A stretch of DNA of 64,000 bases, taken from Archangium sp. Lineage in GTDB: Bacteria; Myxococcota; Myxococcia; Myxococcales; Myxococcaceae. The stretch lies in NCBI GenBank assembly GCA_022843845.1, contig JALHMW010000004.1, positions 62,001 through 126,000 on the forward strand, given 5' to 3'. Below are positions 39,597-49,600 of the stretch, piece by piece (within the stretch, counting starts at the first letter, position 1; each line of letters opens with the position of its first letter). Both the position numbers and the translations under genes were made by a program. The notes beneath the pieces were generated by a model that saw only the letters and a list, made by a program, of their open reading frames with translations, was not told where the DNA came from and searched no databases.

Positions 39597-41858
39597 GTGG
39601 CAACTCCCCGGCCGGGCGCCGCACCGCTCGACGGCCCGGCACCGGACACGGTAGGTGACGAATCAGTGAGCGACGCGCAGCTCGACAGACTCGCGATTCG
39701 ACGCGGCGTGACGGCGGCGGTGTGGGCGGTCGTGTTGTTGGGCGTCGCGGCGTTCCCCTCGCGGCTGGCCGGCGCGTTGAAGGGCTGGGGCTCATGGTCG
39801 ACCCGTCTCGAGCGCGTGCTCGCCGGCACCTGGCTCGATCTCGCGGCGGGCCTGCTGGTGCTCGCGCCGTTCATGGTGGTGCTGGGCCTCGCGTTGCCGC
39901 TCCTGCTTCGCCCGCTGCGAAGGCCCGGCTGGCAGCGCTGGGGTGGGCTGGTGGCGACGTTGCCGCTCGGCTTCGCGCTGTGGGTCCTCACCGTCACCGC
40001 GCAGGAGGTGAAGAGCGAGCGCGGCTCGTTCCCGACGGTGTTCGATCTCTCCGAAGGTGGCACCAACGCCTCGTTCATCGAGGGCATGGTGGGCTTCCTC
40101 GGGTACGACCGTATTCGCACGCCGGCGATCGTCGGCGTCGCCCTCGCGGTGATGGTGCTGATCGCGGCGCTGCGCCGAAGGCCGACTGACACCGTGCCCT
40201 GGCGCACGTGGAGCGCTGGCTATGGCCTCGGCCTCGTCGCGACCGCCGCGGTCGTGGTGCTCGGCCAGAGCGCGCTCGCGCAGGTGAACCGCTTCAGCCC
40301 TGCGGCGCTGGGAGATCCGCTCACCGGCCTCATCGAGAGCTCGGTCGATCTCATGCAGCACCGGGGGCCGTCGTCGGCGCGAGATCTCATCCTCGACGCG
40401 GAGCTTCCAGTCGACTCGGCAGCGAAGGGCGCCACGCTCGCCGGTTGGCCCGCGATGGACGGAGGCTGCGCTCCGATGCCGTTCGCCAGGCCGCTCGATC
40501 GCGACCGGGAGCCTGAGACCCGAAACCCGCGCGGCACGGCGTTGGTGAAGTCGTTCGAGGGCGTCTCGCGCGCGCTCTTCACCGACGGTGACCCGAAGCT
40601 GGCCGTGTTCTTCCTCTCGCTCGAGGGCTTCCGGGCCGACGACGTTCACGCGCTCAACCCGAAGGCCCCGCGCGCGCTCGCGCCGTTCACGACGGCCCTC
40701 TACGAACGTTCGGCGAAGCGCGGCGAAGGTGTGCTGACGAGCCGCACGATGATTCAGGCCGGCGTGCGAACGGCGCACAACCTCGGCGCCATGACGTGCG
40801 GGCTCGGCACCCTGCCCTACAACCTCGCCTTCATCCGCGATCTGCAGCCGTTCCCGATGCGGTGCACGTCAGACGTGCTCGCGGACGCCGGCTTCCGGCA
40901 CTCGTTCTTCTACGGCAGCGACGCGACCTTCGACGAGATGCACCACTTCTTCGAGAAGCACCGCTACGTCGAGCAGGTCTCGCAGGTCGAGCTGCCGAAG
41001 GAGCTCCCGAAGGGCACGTGGGACGGCATCACCGACTTCGCGGTCTTCGACTTCGGCGTGAAGCGGGTGGCCGAGGAGCTGAAGACGACCAACGCGCCGC
41101 AGTTCGCGCTGCTGATGTCGCTGTCGAACCACTCGCCGTTCACCACGCCGGAGGATTTGCCCGCCGAGATCCCCACACGCATCGACGCGGCGCTGAAGAC
41201 GACGCCACATCACGCCGACGCAGACGATCAGAAGCGCCTGGTCGCGTTCTCGTACACCGACGCGGCCGTGGAGCGGCTCGTCTCACAGCTCGACGCGGCG
41301 GGCATCGCGGAGCGGTCGATCGTCATTCTCATGGCCGATCACTCCACGGGCCACGCGTACGTGTGGGGCGCTGAAGCGACCGAGACCGACGCGCAGAAGT
41401 CGCAGGTGCCGTTCGCGGTGATCGTCCCGCCGGCGTTCCGGGCGCGGCTGGCGGCTCCTGAAGCGTTCGATGCGGCGATCGCCGACGCGCAGCAGCAGCT
41501 CGACTCGGGGCCGGTGTCGCTCAACGACGTGCCGACGCTCCTGCTCGCGCTGCTGTCAGCGCAACCGAACCTGAAGGCGCTCCCGGCGGACCTGCGGTGG
41601 CACACACTCGGCGGGCAGCTGACCAGCCCGTGGTTCGACGCAGGTGGTGGCGCGTCGCTCATCTCCATCAACGGCGTGAGCGAGCTCTTCGCGGTCGACG
41701 AACGCGGCGAGCGCCTCGGCGGGTACGAAGACTCGGTGTTCTTGAAGACGCGCGCCGATCGCTACCGGGTGACGCCGCGACTGATTCCCATCACCGCGAC
41801 GCTGCAGCAGGTGATGCGCTGTGCAGACGGCGCCGCCGGCCCGCGCAGCGCGCGGTGA
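39597..41858 (+). CDS. LtaS-like membrane sulfatase/phosphoglycerol transferase
   Basis: GTG 39597 has GGAG nine bases upstream. The 753-residue protein has about five N-terminal membrane helices (residues ~37-230) followed by an extracytoplasmic alkaline-phosphatase-superfamily domain: FFLSLEGFRADDVHALN (metal Glu), RTMIQAGVRTAHNLGAMTCG (likely nucleophile Thr), LMSLSNHSPF and LMADHSTGHAY (metal Asp/His). This is the layout of LtaS, OpgB and EptA-type enzymes that move phosphoglycerol or phosphoethanolamine to envelope glycans. The substrate here is unknown. PIG-L, GT-C and GT2 genes nearby support an envelope-glycan role. Confidence 0.82.
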   Translation: MATPRPGAAPLDGPAPDTVGDESVSDAQLDRLAIRRGVTAAVWAVVLLGVAAFPSRLAGALKGWGSWSTRLERVLAGTWLDLAAGLLVLAPFMVVLGLALPLLLRPLRRPGWQRWGGLVATLPLGFALWVLTVTAQEVKSERGSFPTVFDLSEGGTNASFIEGMVGFLGYDRIRTPAIVGVALAVMVLIAALRRRPTDTVPWRTWSAGYGLGLVATAAVVVLGQSALAQVNRFSPAALGDPLTGLIESSVDLMQHRGPSSARDLILDAELPVDSAAKGATLAGWPAMDGGCAPMPFARPLDRDREPETRNPRGTALVKSFEGVSRALFTDGDPKLAVFFLSLEGFRADDVHALNPKAPRALAPFTTALYERSAKRGEGVLTSRTMIQAGVRTAHNLGAMTCGLGTLPYNLAFIRDLQPFPMRCTSDVLADAGFRHSFFYGSDATFDEMHHFFEKHRYVEQVSQVELPKELPKGTWDGITDFAVFDFGVKRVAEELKTTNAPQFALLMSLSNHSPFTTPEDLPAEIPTRIDAALKTTPHHADADDQKRLVAFSYTDAAVERLVSQLDAAGIAERSIVILMADHSTGHAYVWGAEATETDAQKSQVPFAVIVPPAFRARLAAPEAFDAAIADAQQQLDSGPVSLNDVPTLLLALLSAQPNLKALPADLRWHTLGGQLTSPWFDAGGGASLISINGVSELFAVDERGERLGGYEDSVFLKTRADRYRVTPRLIPITATLQQVMRCADGAAGPRSAR

Positions 41859-41859
41859 C

Positions 41860-42792
41860 TCACTTGCCGCTCGTCCGCGCACCAGCGAAGCCTTCCTCGA
41901 AGACGACGTCCTTCTCGCGAGTGTCGGGTCGTCGTGACGCCCAGCGTGTACCGGCTCGGACGTAGGTCTCGGTGAAGAACACCTCGTCTTCACGCGCGAA
42001 GCTGGCCAGCCAGTCCTGCTCGAGGGGGCCGTCGAGCTGCGAGCGGTAGCGGCCAATCCACGACAGCTTGCGCTCGGCATCGATGGCGACGCGCTCATCG
42101 GGCACGGGGCCGTTGGGGAGCGGCGGAGTCGGGTCGTCGGGTTGAAGCGGCCGCTCACAATCGACGGCAGGCCAACACCCGCGTGCATGAATGACGCTGC
42201 GGTGCACACGGCGGGGCGCGACGTCGAGGCGGTCGAGCGCGCGGCGGAAGAAGACGTACGTCATTGCGTGGTCGTGGTGCAGGTCGACGCCGTGCGTGAC
42301 GTAGACGTCTCGTGGCCGCAGCTCGGCGAGGACCGCGGTGAGATCGTCGGTGAGCGAGGTCGAGGTGAGCGGCGGCGCGGCACCGGTTCGCGGCTTGCCT
42401 CGCGTGGCCCAGGTCGTCGTCGCCCGACCGCACCGACCGTCGGGCCCGAGGCGCTCGACCTCGAGGGGCGTCTTCGAGAGCGAGCCGAGGTGACCGTCGG
42501 GGTACCCGAGGAAGCGCACGTTCTCTTCGCTCACCCCGATATCGGCGAGCGCGTCGATCGTCTCGGCCTGACGCACGCTGCCGTCGCGCTGACACGACAG
42601 GTCTCCGTTGGTCAGCAGCACCACGGCCACGCGTTCGCCGCGGCGCACCGCCTGGGCCATCACGCCACCCGCCATCAACACTTCGTCATCGGGGTGCGGG
42701 GCGATCACCAGCACGTCGATATCGCCGCCACGCGCGCGCGATCGGACTCCGCACGAGAGGGCCAACAGCGTGACGATCAACGACCAACGCAC
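41860..42792 (-). CDS. PIG-L family deacetylase, exported
   Basis: PIG-L/LmbE enzymes are zinc-dependent N-deacetylases acting on GlcNAc-type groups. The motif VIAPHPDDEVLMAGG near residue 26, with later ligands in THGVDLHHDHAMTY, is diagnostic. GTG 42792 gives a signal-like N terminus (WSLIVTLLALSCG) whose Cys could be lipidated; the true start is uncertain because the frame is open to 42873. The 310-residue product would work outside the cytoplasm, consistent with modification of an exported glycan. It converges with the LtaS-like gene. Confidence 0.85.
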   Translation of the reverse strand: MRWSLIVTLLALSCGVRSRARGGDIDVLVIAPHPDDEVLMAGGVMAQAVRRGERVAVVLLTNGDLSCQRDGSVRQAETIDALADIGVSEENVRFLGYPDGHLGSLSKTPLEVERLGPDGRCGRATTTWATRGKPRTGAAPPLTSTSLTDDLTAVLAELRPRDVYVTHGVDLHHDHAMTYVFFRRALDRLDVAPRRVHRSVIHARGCWPAVDCERPLQPDDPTPPLPNGPVPDERVAIDAERKLSWIGRYRSQLDGPLEQDWLASFAREDEVFFTETYVRAGTRWASRRPDTREKDVVFEEGFAGARTSGK

Positions 42793-42854
42793 CCTCCAAC
42801 GCGTAACCCGTCCCCCGACTTCGCGCACCCGTCTTCCCCTGCTACAGCGCAGGC

Positions 42855-43358
42855 GTGGCCGACGAGTCCCCACATTTCACCCTGTCGACGCATGAGTCGA
42901 TCGTGATTGATGGCGCGAACAGTGTCGGCGGAGCGCCCCGGCAGCACTTCCCCGACGCGGCGTTGTCGCTGGCCCTGGGAGCGGTGGTCTTCCTCGCGTC
43001 GCTGATCGTGTTGCGAACGAAGCGGTTCAAACCGGCACTGCTCGCCGCGCTCCTGGTCGCCTCGGTTCCGGGAGGGATCGCCGTCTTCGCGTTGCGCGCC
43101 GATGCTCCAGTGCAGCGCCGCGCGTTGGCTGACGCCGTCACGTCGAGCCTGGCCGACGTGCAGCGCGTGGCCCCGTGGCCCCAGCAGCAGGCACAGGTCG
43201 TGCTCGATGACGGCGATGTGCTGTTCCCGCTCGGACGGTACGCCTGGCCCAACCGGCCCGACGCGGGTGTCGAGGTCGAGCTCCGCGGCAGCGTGCTGCG
43301 GTCGAACTGTGCGCGCGACGAAGCGTCGGGACACGTCGTCTGCGGAGCGAGGCCGTGA
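42855..43358 (+). CDS. Hypothetical membrane protein whose 3' end enters a tandem repeat
   Basis: The 167-residue product starts at GTG 42855. Two hydrophobic segments (ALSLALGAVVFLASLIVL and PALLAALLVASVPGGIAVFAL) are followed by an exported or cytoplasmic tail with no known domain (QAQVVLDDGDVLFPLGRYAW). It is divergent from the PIG-L gene, 62 bp away. The last ~16 codons (CARDEASGHVVCGARP) belong to the first unit of the 117-bp repeat array, so the current C terminus may be repeat-derived. Confidence 0.6.
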   Translation: MADESPHFTLSTHESIVIDGANSVGGAPRQHFPDAALSLALGAVVFLASLIVLRTKRFKPALLAALLVASVPGGIAVFALRADAPVQRRALADAVTSSLADVQRVAPWPQQQAQVVLDDGDVLFPLGRYAWPNRPDAGVEVELRGSVLRSNCARDEASGHVVCGARP

Positions 43359-44100
43359 GCGGCGCAAGGCGAGCGACGCTCGGACTCGCCGCAGACGGCA
43401 CACAGCTCGCGGCTGACGCAGACCAGTGCGCGCGCCGAAGTGTTGGGACACCTCGTCTGCGAAGCGCGGCCGTGAGCGGAGCACGCCGGGCGACGCTCGG
43501 ACTCGCCGCAGACGGCGCACTGCTCGCGGCTGACGCAGACCTGTGCGCGCGCCGAAGCGTTGGGACACCTCGTCTGCGAAGCGCGGCCGTGAGCGGAGCA
43601 CGCCGGGCGACGCTCGGACTCGCCGCAGACGCCGCACTGCTCGCGGCTGACGCAGACCAGCGCGCAACGAAGCGTCGGGACACGCCGTCCACGAGGCGCA
43701 GCGAAGCGGGCGACCTTCGGAACACGGCTCGCCGCAGGCTCCGCAGACCAGCGCTCCGGCCGACGCGTCACCCCAGTGGTCTGCGGAGCGCGGTCGTGAG
43801 TGGAGCGAGGCGAAGGACGCTCAGGACTCCTCTCGCCTCCGACTCCGGACAGCTCGCGGTTGACACGGACCACCGCTCGCGAGGCGGCGGCGGGCCGCGT
43901 CGCCTGCAGAGCGCTCGAGTTGAGCACCGAGCCGACCGCGGCCAGCCGGTTCGACGTGATGCCGGGGCGAGGCGGGCGGCCTTCGGAACACGTCTCTCCG
44001 CGGACTCCAGAGAGGTCGCGGTTGACGCGAAAAGCCGTCAACTTCGACGCGCCCCGAGTCCCGCGGTTGACGCCTCGAAAATCGCGTCCCCGAGCGAGGG
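43308..44100. repeat. Decaying 117-bp tandem repeat array filling a 750-bp gene-free gap
   Basis: Units beginning TGCGCGCG or a variant lie at 43310, 43427, 43544 and 43661, exactly 117 bp apart, and the first three are nearly identical. Diverged units follow, recognisable by a CTCGCGGTTGAC-like core and a CGCAGAC or CCGGACAG box at about 43706, 43812 and 43969, ending near 44090. Because 117 is 39 codons, frames stay open on both strands: one on the plus strand (43355-44113) and a Cys-rich one on the minus strand (CVSREQCAVCGESERR repeated). Neither reads convincingly as a gene. No other feature is seen between 43359 and 44109. Confidence 0.8.
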
Positions 44101-44109
44101 GCTCACGCG

Positions 44110-45321
44110 ATGATCGCCTTCGTCGGCCTCGCGCTTCTTCACGTCCTCGGGAGCGTGCTCCGCGCGGTGGTGTCGCGGGAACCGGTGCTCGACTGTCTGC
44201 GCTCCCCCACCTCATGGGCGCTCTCGTTGGGCCTGCTCTTCACCAGCGCGCTCGGCTTCCCCGGGATGCTCACCGGCGCCGTGCTCCTGCTGTTCGTTCG
44301 GCAGCTGCCCCGCCCGCCGTCGATGGCGTCCGTGCACTTCCCCTGGACGCTCCTCGGCGTGGTGGCGCTCGTCGTGCTCGCGCGGCCGTGGGTGCCGACG
44401 CAGTGGGACGAGTTCGTCTGGTTGGCGAAAGCGCGCTTCGAGTCACTCGGCTTCGCGACCGGCGTGCGCATGGCGCTGGACTCCACGCAGCACGTGGTTC
44501 CGCCCGGCTACCCGCCGCTGTGGCCGCTCGCGATCGGATGGGTCTCGCTCGGCGTCGATCAACTCGACGTGCAGGTCGTCGCCGCCAGTCTGATCGGCCT
44601 CGCGTGCTTCGCGACCGCGCTCGAGGCGTGGTGGCCGCTCCTCTCGGCACACGGAGCCCGAAAGATGTTCGCCCTGGCGCTGCTGCTCGGCACCCCGTTC
44701 CTCTGGGTGCACGCGCGCTCGCTGTACATCGATCTGCCGGTCGGGCTCCTTGGGCTGGCAGTGCTCGGCTTCATGGTGACCGACCGGATCCCGCTCGCGT
44801 GCGCGGTCGCGGTGGTGGTCGCCGGAGTGAAGGACGAAGGCCTCCCGCATGTCGTCGCCGCCACCCTCGGAGCACTCGCCCTCAGCCGCTCCCGCCCACT
44901 CTGGCCGAAGCTGATGCCTGCGCTGCTCGCGGTCGGGGTCGTCGCCACGTGGCGCTGGCAGCTCCGTCAGCACGGCGTCGAGGTCTTCGATCACGCGATC
45001 AACGCGCCGGCCTTCGAGTGGCTCCCGACGCTCGGCACCCTGCTGGCGAAGCACGCGACCGACGTCATGACCTGGGGCGTCTTCTGGCCGATCGCGCTGG
45101 CACTGCTCCTCACCCGAACCCGGCACGGCACCTCGCCGGCATTGCGAGCGACCCTGCTCGCTGGCCTCGTCTTCATCGCCCTGGTGCTCATCCTCGGGCC
45201 CGAGCGCGTGCGCGTGTTCGCTGAGAACGGCACGCTCATCAACCGGCTGCTGCTCCAGTGGTGGCCTACGGCGGCGCTGCTGGTGTGGTTCGAGCTCTCG
45301 ACGCCAGCGATGCCAGCGTAG
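44110..45321 (+). CDS. GT-C-type membrane glycosyltransferase (family 39-like)
   Basis: The 403-residue protein has about nine to ten membrane helices. An early extracytoplasmic loop carries the Asp-Glu motif TQWDEFVWLAKARFES, typical of GT-C enzymes (ArnT/PMT-like) that use lipid-linked sugars. GAGGGG precedes the ATG, placed at the very end of the repeat array. It converges on the GT2 gene (4 bp apart). Together with the LtaS-like and PIG-L genes it suggests assembly or decoration of a surface glycan. Confidence 0.7.
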   Translation: MIAFVGLALLHVLGSVLRAVVSREPVLDCLRSPTSWALSLGLLFTSALGFPGMLTGAVLLLFVRQLPRPPSMASVHFPWTLLGVVALVVLARPWVPTQWDEFVWLAKARFESLGFATGVRMALDSTQHVVPPGYPPLWPLAIGWVSLGVDQLDVQVVAASLIGLACFATALEAWWPLLSAHGARKMFALALLLGTPFLWVHARSLYIDLPVGLLGLAVLGFMVTDRIPLACAVAVVVAGVKDEGLPHVVAATLGALALSRSRPLWPKLMPALLAVGVVATWRWQLRQHGVEVFDHAINAPAFEWLPTLGTLLAKHATDVMTWGVFWPIALALLLTRTRHGTSPALRATLLAGLVFIALVLILGPERVRVFAENGTLINRLLLQWWPTAALLVWFELSTPAMPA

Positions 45322-45324
45322 CGA

Positions 45325-46623
45325 TCAGCGCGTGCCCCAGCGCTCGTCCCGCACCGTCACCAGCGCCCACGGCAGAATCCACTGCAGGGCCACCAGCGAG
45401 AACACCGCGTACAGCACGCCGTACACCCACCGGAAGCTGCGCTCGAACCGCAGGTAATACGCCGCCGAGAAGATCGTCCCGATGAGGAGCGCCACGATGC
45501 TTCGCCCCACGGCCGTCACGTTGGTGTCGAACAACCTCGGCGCCTCCATGATGGCCACCGCCACCAGCACGAAGCGCAGGTTCGAGACGAAGAACGTGAC
45601 GATCGGCAGCAGGCGGTTGTTCTTCCGGTACCGCGTGAACATGAAGCGCGCGAACGAGAAGCCCTCGACGATGTAGCTGCGGTCCCACCGCAGGAACATG
45701 CGCGAGAGCTGGCTGTACGTCGTCGGCACCAGCGTGTTCACCACCGCGCTGCGTTGGTAGACGGTGTCGTAGCCCTGCCGCAGCACGATGTTGGTGAGCG
45801 CCTGATCTTCCCCGTGGTTCACCGGCCGCCCGAGGAAGCGCTGGTTCTCCCACTCGTCGAGGAACGGCAGAATGATGCTCTTCCTGAACGCCGAGAGCGC
45901 GCCAGGGCAGCACGCGACGGTGCGGTAGACGGACTGCGCGGCGCGGCCGTAATCGAACGCGAGGGTGAACTGCACCTCGAGCATTCGGCTGATGGGGCTG
46001 TCGCGGTTGAGCACGGCCACGCGGCCGGCCACGCCGCCGACCTGCGGATCGGCGAGGAACGGCGTCACCATCTCATGCACGGTGCGCGGGTCGATCTCAC
46101 TGTCGGAGTCGATGGTGACGATGAAGTCGCCGGTCGCAGCGCGAATGCCCGCCACCAGCGCCGACCGTTTGCCGCGGTTGCCAGAGAAGCGCACCAGCTT
46201 CACCAGGTCGGGGAACTCACGTCGCAAGAACTGCATGTGGAAGAACGTGTCGTCGCGCGAGCCGTCGTCGACGACGATCACCTCGAGCTTGTCCTTCGGG
46301 TACGCACACGCGGCGACGCTGCGAATGCTCCGGCCCACCATCGGCCCCTCGTTGTACGCGGGGATGATGACCGACACCTTCGGCCACTCGGCGCCCTCGG
46401 GCGCCTTGAAGGGGCGGTAGCGCATCCACAGCAGGCCGAGGAGCGCCGTGTAGAACGTCTGGATGAGCGCGATCGCGCCGATGGGGTGACGCGCCATCGC
46501 GAGCAGCATCGACGTCGGGGCGGCGTCGACCGACCAGCCGAGCCACGCGAACGAGATGAGGGCCCCGGCGAGCGGCGCGGCGCCTGCCAGCATGCCTCCG
46601 AACTTCTTCCAGCGAAGACTCAT
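45325..46623 (-). CDS. Membrane glycosyltransferase family 2 (NodC/HasA-like)
   Basis: The 432-residue enzyme has two N-terminal membrane helices, a GT2 domain (VSVIIPAYNEGPMVGRSI, VVDDGSRDD, the DxD-type TIDSDSEIDP, the catalytic GEDQALTN) and about three C-terminal helices. The acceptor-site QxxRW motif is degenerate (MFLRWDRS, with Met for Gln). This is the architecture of processive beta-glycan synthases such as chitin, hyaluronan and PNAG synthases. If it makes a GlcNAc polymer, the nearby PIG-L deacetylase would be a logical partner; that is inference. Confidence 0.88.
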   Translation of the reverse strand: MSLRWKKFGGMLAGAAPLAGALISFAWLGWSVDAAPTSMLLAMARHPIGAIALIQTFYTALLGLLWMRYRPFKAPEGAEWPKVSVIIPAYNEGPMVGRSIRSVAACAYPKDKLEVIVVDDGSRDDTFFHMQFLRREFPDLVKLVRFSGNRGKRSALVAGIRAATGDFIVTIDSDSEIDPRTVHEMVTPFLADPQVGGVAGRVAVLNRDSPISRMLEVQFTLAFDYGRAAQSVYRTVACCPGALSAFRKSIILPFLDEWENQRFLGRPVNHGEDQALTNIVLRQGYDTVYQRSAVVNTLVPTTYSQLSRMFLRWDRSYIVEGFSFARFMFTRYRKNNRLLPIVTFFVSNLRFVLVAVAIMEAPRLFDTNVTAVGRSIVALLIGTIFSAAYYLRFERSFRWVYGVLYAVFSLVALQWILPWALVTVRDERWGTR

Positions 46624-46654
46624 GGCGCGACCACCGATCTACCGCGTTCGGCGC

Positions 46655-49600
46655 TCACGCGCTCTTCGCCTCGGCGCGCCGCGAGTCCTGCAGAATGCGG
46701 CGCAAGACCCCGTCCGGGAGCGAGTACGCCTCGGGCGAGGTGTGATCGCCGTGCGCGACGAGGAGCTTCGACTCGGCCAGCAGCCGGACCATCACGCTGG
46801 CGGCTTCTTGCGCGCGCCGGCGCAGCTCCACCGGCGCGAGGTGTTCGCTGATGCCGGTGGCGCCAAAGCGCTCCATCACCTGGGCTTCGACGAGCTGCTC
46901 GAGCGCCGTCACGCTGACCCGCTCGGCGCCGGCCAGCGCGCGCAACAGCACTCCGGCAGACGTCTCGGCCTGAGCGATCTCACTCTCGACCCACACCCGC
47001 AGCGGCGACCCGCCCTTCTGTTCCCGCTTGATGGCCTCGCGCGCGCCCTCCACGCCGATGCGCATCGCGCCCAGCGCGCCCTGCCTCGCCCGATCGGCGT
47101 CGTAGAGCTCGAGCACCGAGGTCCCCAGCCGGCGCAGGAGCAGCGGCACGCCATGCGATGCCACCACCAGCTCCGTCAGCGCGTCGTCGTCGAAGCGGAT
47201 GCCCTGACGAGAGCCGAGCCCGCGCATCATCGCGTGCGCAGCTTCATCATCGAGCGCCGGCACACAGAGGCTGGGGAAGGCGCCCATCAGGCTCTGCCCA
47301 CCCAGGGTCGAGAGCGGCGCCCAGAGGAGCGGATGCAGCGCGGCGCACAGCACCACGCTGACCGAGCTGCCGGTGTTGGGTGACGACGGCTCGGCGAGCG
47401 CGCTCCTCAAGCGGCCCAGGAGCGTCGCCATCACGTCGAGCGCACGGCCCAGCTTCTCGGGCGGCGCGGTCAACAGCTGCTCGACCTCGTCGACGACCAG
47501 CAGCAGCGGCGGCGGCGCGGTGCCACTCGACTGGCCACACGCCGCCGTGAGCGCACGCAGCCACGCCGCGAGCGCCGGAGCATCGAGCGCCACGGTGGGG
47601 AGCGGAGGAACGACGGCCGCCGGGTACCGCGCCGACGCCGACTCCGAGAGCCGCGCCACGAGCGTGCGCAAGATCGCCTCGACTGCCACCGCAGGTGTCT
47701 CGCCGTACGACACCTCGTGATGAAACCCGGCGAGGTCGACGTACGCCGACGGGCCCGTCATGCGGCGCGCGACCTCGAGCGCCAGCGACGACTTGCCGAA
47801 GCGGCGAAGGCCGGTGACGACCGTCCAGTTTCCCTTGCGGGCTTCGGTCAGCAGCCCCGCCACGAGGCGCTCGCGGTTCCAGAACTGGCTCGAGCTGCGC
47901 ACCGGGCCTCGCACCTCGAACGGGTTGCCGCGCAGGGTGGCGGCCTCGACGAGATCGAGCAGATCTTCATCGCGCGTGGCCCACGCGAGCCGTGACAGCG
48001 CGAGCGGGAGCACCGTGACGGCACGGGTCCCTCCACGCGCGGCCCAGTCGAGCGTCGCGCGCACGGCGCCCAGGTCGGGCACGGCGGTGTCGGCGTGCAG
48101 CAGGAACACCACGTGAACGTCTTCCCGGAGCGCGACCGACGCGGCGTGGTTGACGTCGGCCTCTCGCAGCGCCGTGGTGCCGGTCGACAGAATCGCGCAG
48201 GCGTCGGTGCCCCAACGGTCCCACGCCGGGGTGCGAGGCAGATCGAGCAACAACGTGTCGTGCCGCGACGGGAAGAGGAGCCGCCAGCTGTCGGGCTCGG
48301 CGTTCAACCCGAGGGCGCCCAGGCTCTCGCGCACCGTGCGCATCGACGGGGCGAAGGTGGTGCGAGCCTTTCGGAGCCGGGACAACCAGGTCAACGCGAC
48401 GATGAGCACCACCAGCCCACCCGCGCTCGCCAGCGTCACCCGGCGGTACCGTGACCACGTCTGCTCCAACGCCGCGATGAGCTCACAATCGTAGTGACTG
48501 CCCTTGGGGCGCTCGCGGCAATCGTCGGCGCGCACGCGAGAGAGCTCGAGGGCCTCGGGAGCGCTCGTCTGGTTCACCAGGGACTGCAGCCACCCGCCGT
48601 ACGTTTCGGCCTCTTCGAACTGCGCCATCTCATGCGGCCGGCTGCCCGTGCTGTCGAGGCGCCAGGGTGACGCGCTCGAAGGTTCGCCGAGGTCCTTCCC
48701 GATGGCGTGGAGCGCGAGCAGCTCCTGCTCGAACTGCGGGCCCACGCCGACGCGCTCGTCGCAGGCGTTGCGCAGGGCGCCCACCGGCGAGCTGCCCGCG
48801 GTGTCGACCTTGACGGCCTCGGCGGGTGACGCGGGGATTTGAACGGCGGCGCCGCTCCACATCAGCGAGGCGACCTTCTGACAGAGCTGGGCATCGTCAG
48901 ACGACTCGGCGGCCAGCGGCTGGTGCGCCCACGCAGACAACGTGGTGAGCACGTCGGGCCGATCAATCGAACAGCCCCTGGGCTCGAGTCGCTGCAGTGC
49001 CCGAACCGCCCGGCCGCAGCGGTCGAGGGCATCGCCCTCCTTCACGTGCTGCTCGAACGCCTCGAGCGGCAACGCGTCGCGGTTGGCGAGCTTGGCGCCG
49101 TTCGGCAGGCGGGGCGTCACCCACCCGCGGTACGACGGCTCGCCCTCGACGTCAGAGAGGTAGCAGAGGAACAACTTGCTGGTGGCCGCCTTCGTCAGCT
49201 CAGCGAGCGCGGTCTCTTTGTCTTTACGATTGCTCGCGGGGAAGTCCTGCAGCCAGGCGCGCAGCGTGTCGGACGAGAGCGCGTCACACGGCGTGGCCCA
49301 CATGTCCTCCACGCGGCGGCGAACGATGAGCGGCCCGGTGTCGTCGAGCAGCTCGAGCAGCTGGCGCGCGCGCCCGCACTCCCGCGACTCGGAGCGGTTC
49401 TCGCAGCTGGCGACCTCGAGATACGAGAGCACCACACGCAGCGCGGCCGTGAGCGGTGGTCCAGCAGGCCCGACCGACCCTTCGTGTTCGCCGTTCGCCT
49501 CTTCGATGAAGCCAGCCGGGAGCGGCCCGCGCGAATCGAAGAACGCATCGATCGCGACGGTGCCCTGGCGCTTGAGCCGCGTCCACGTGTCCGGCGCGGT

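Noticed and set aside
43308..44100. CRISPR array
   Set aside because: Units are 117 bp with no separate repeat/spacer pattern, and no cas gene is present.
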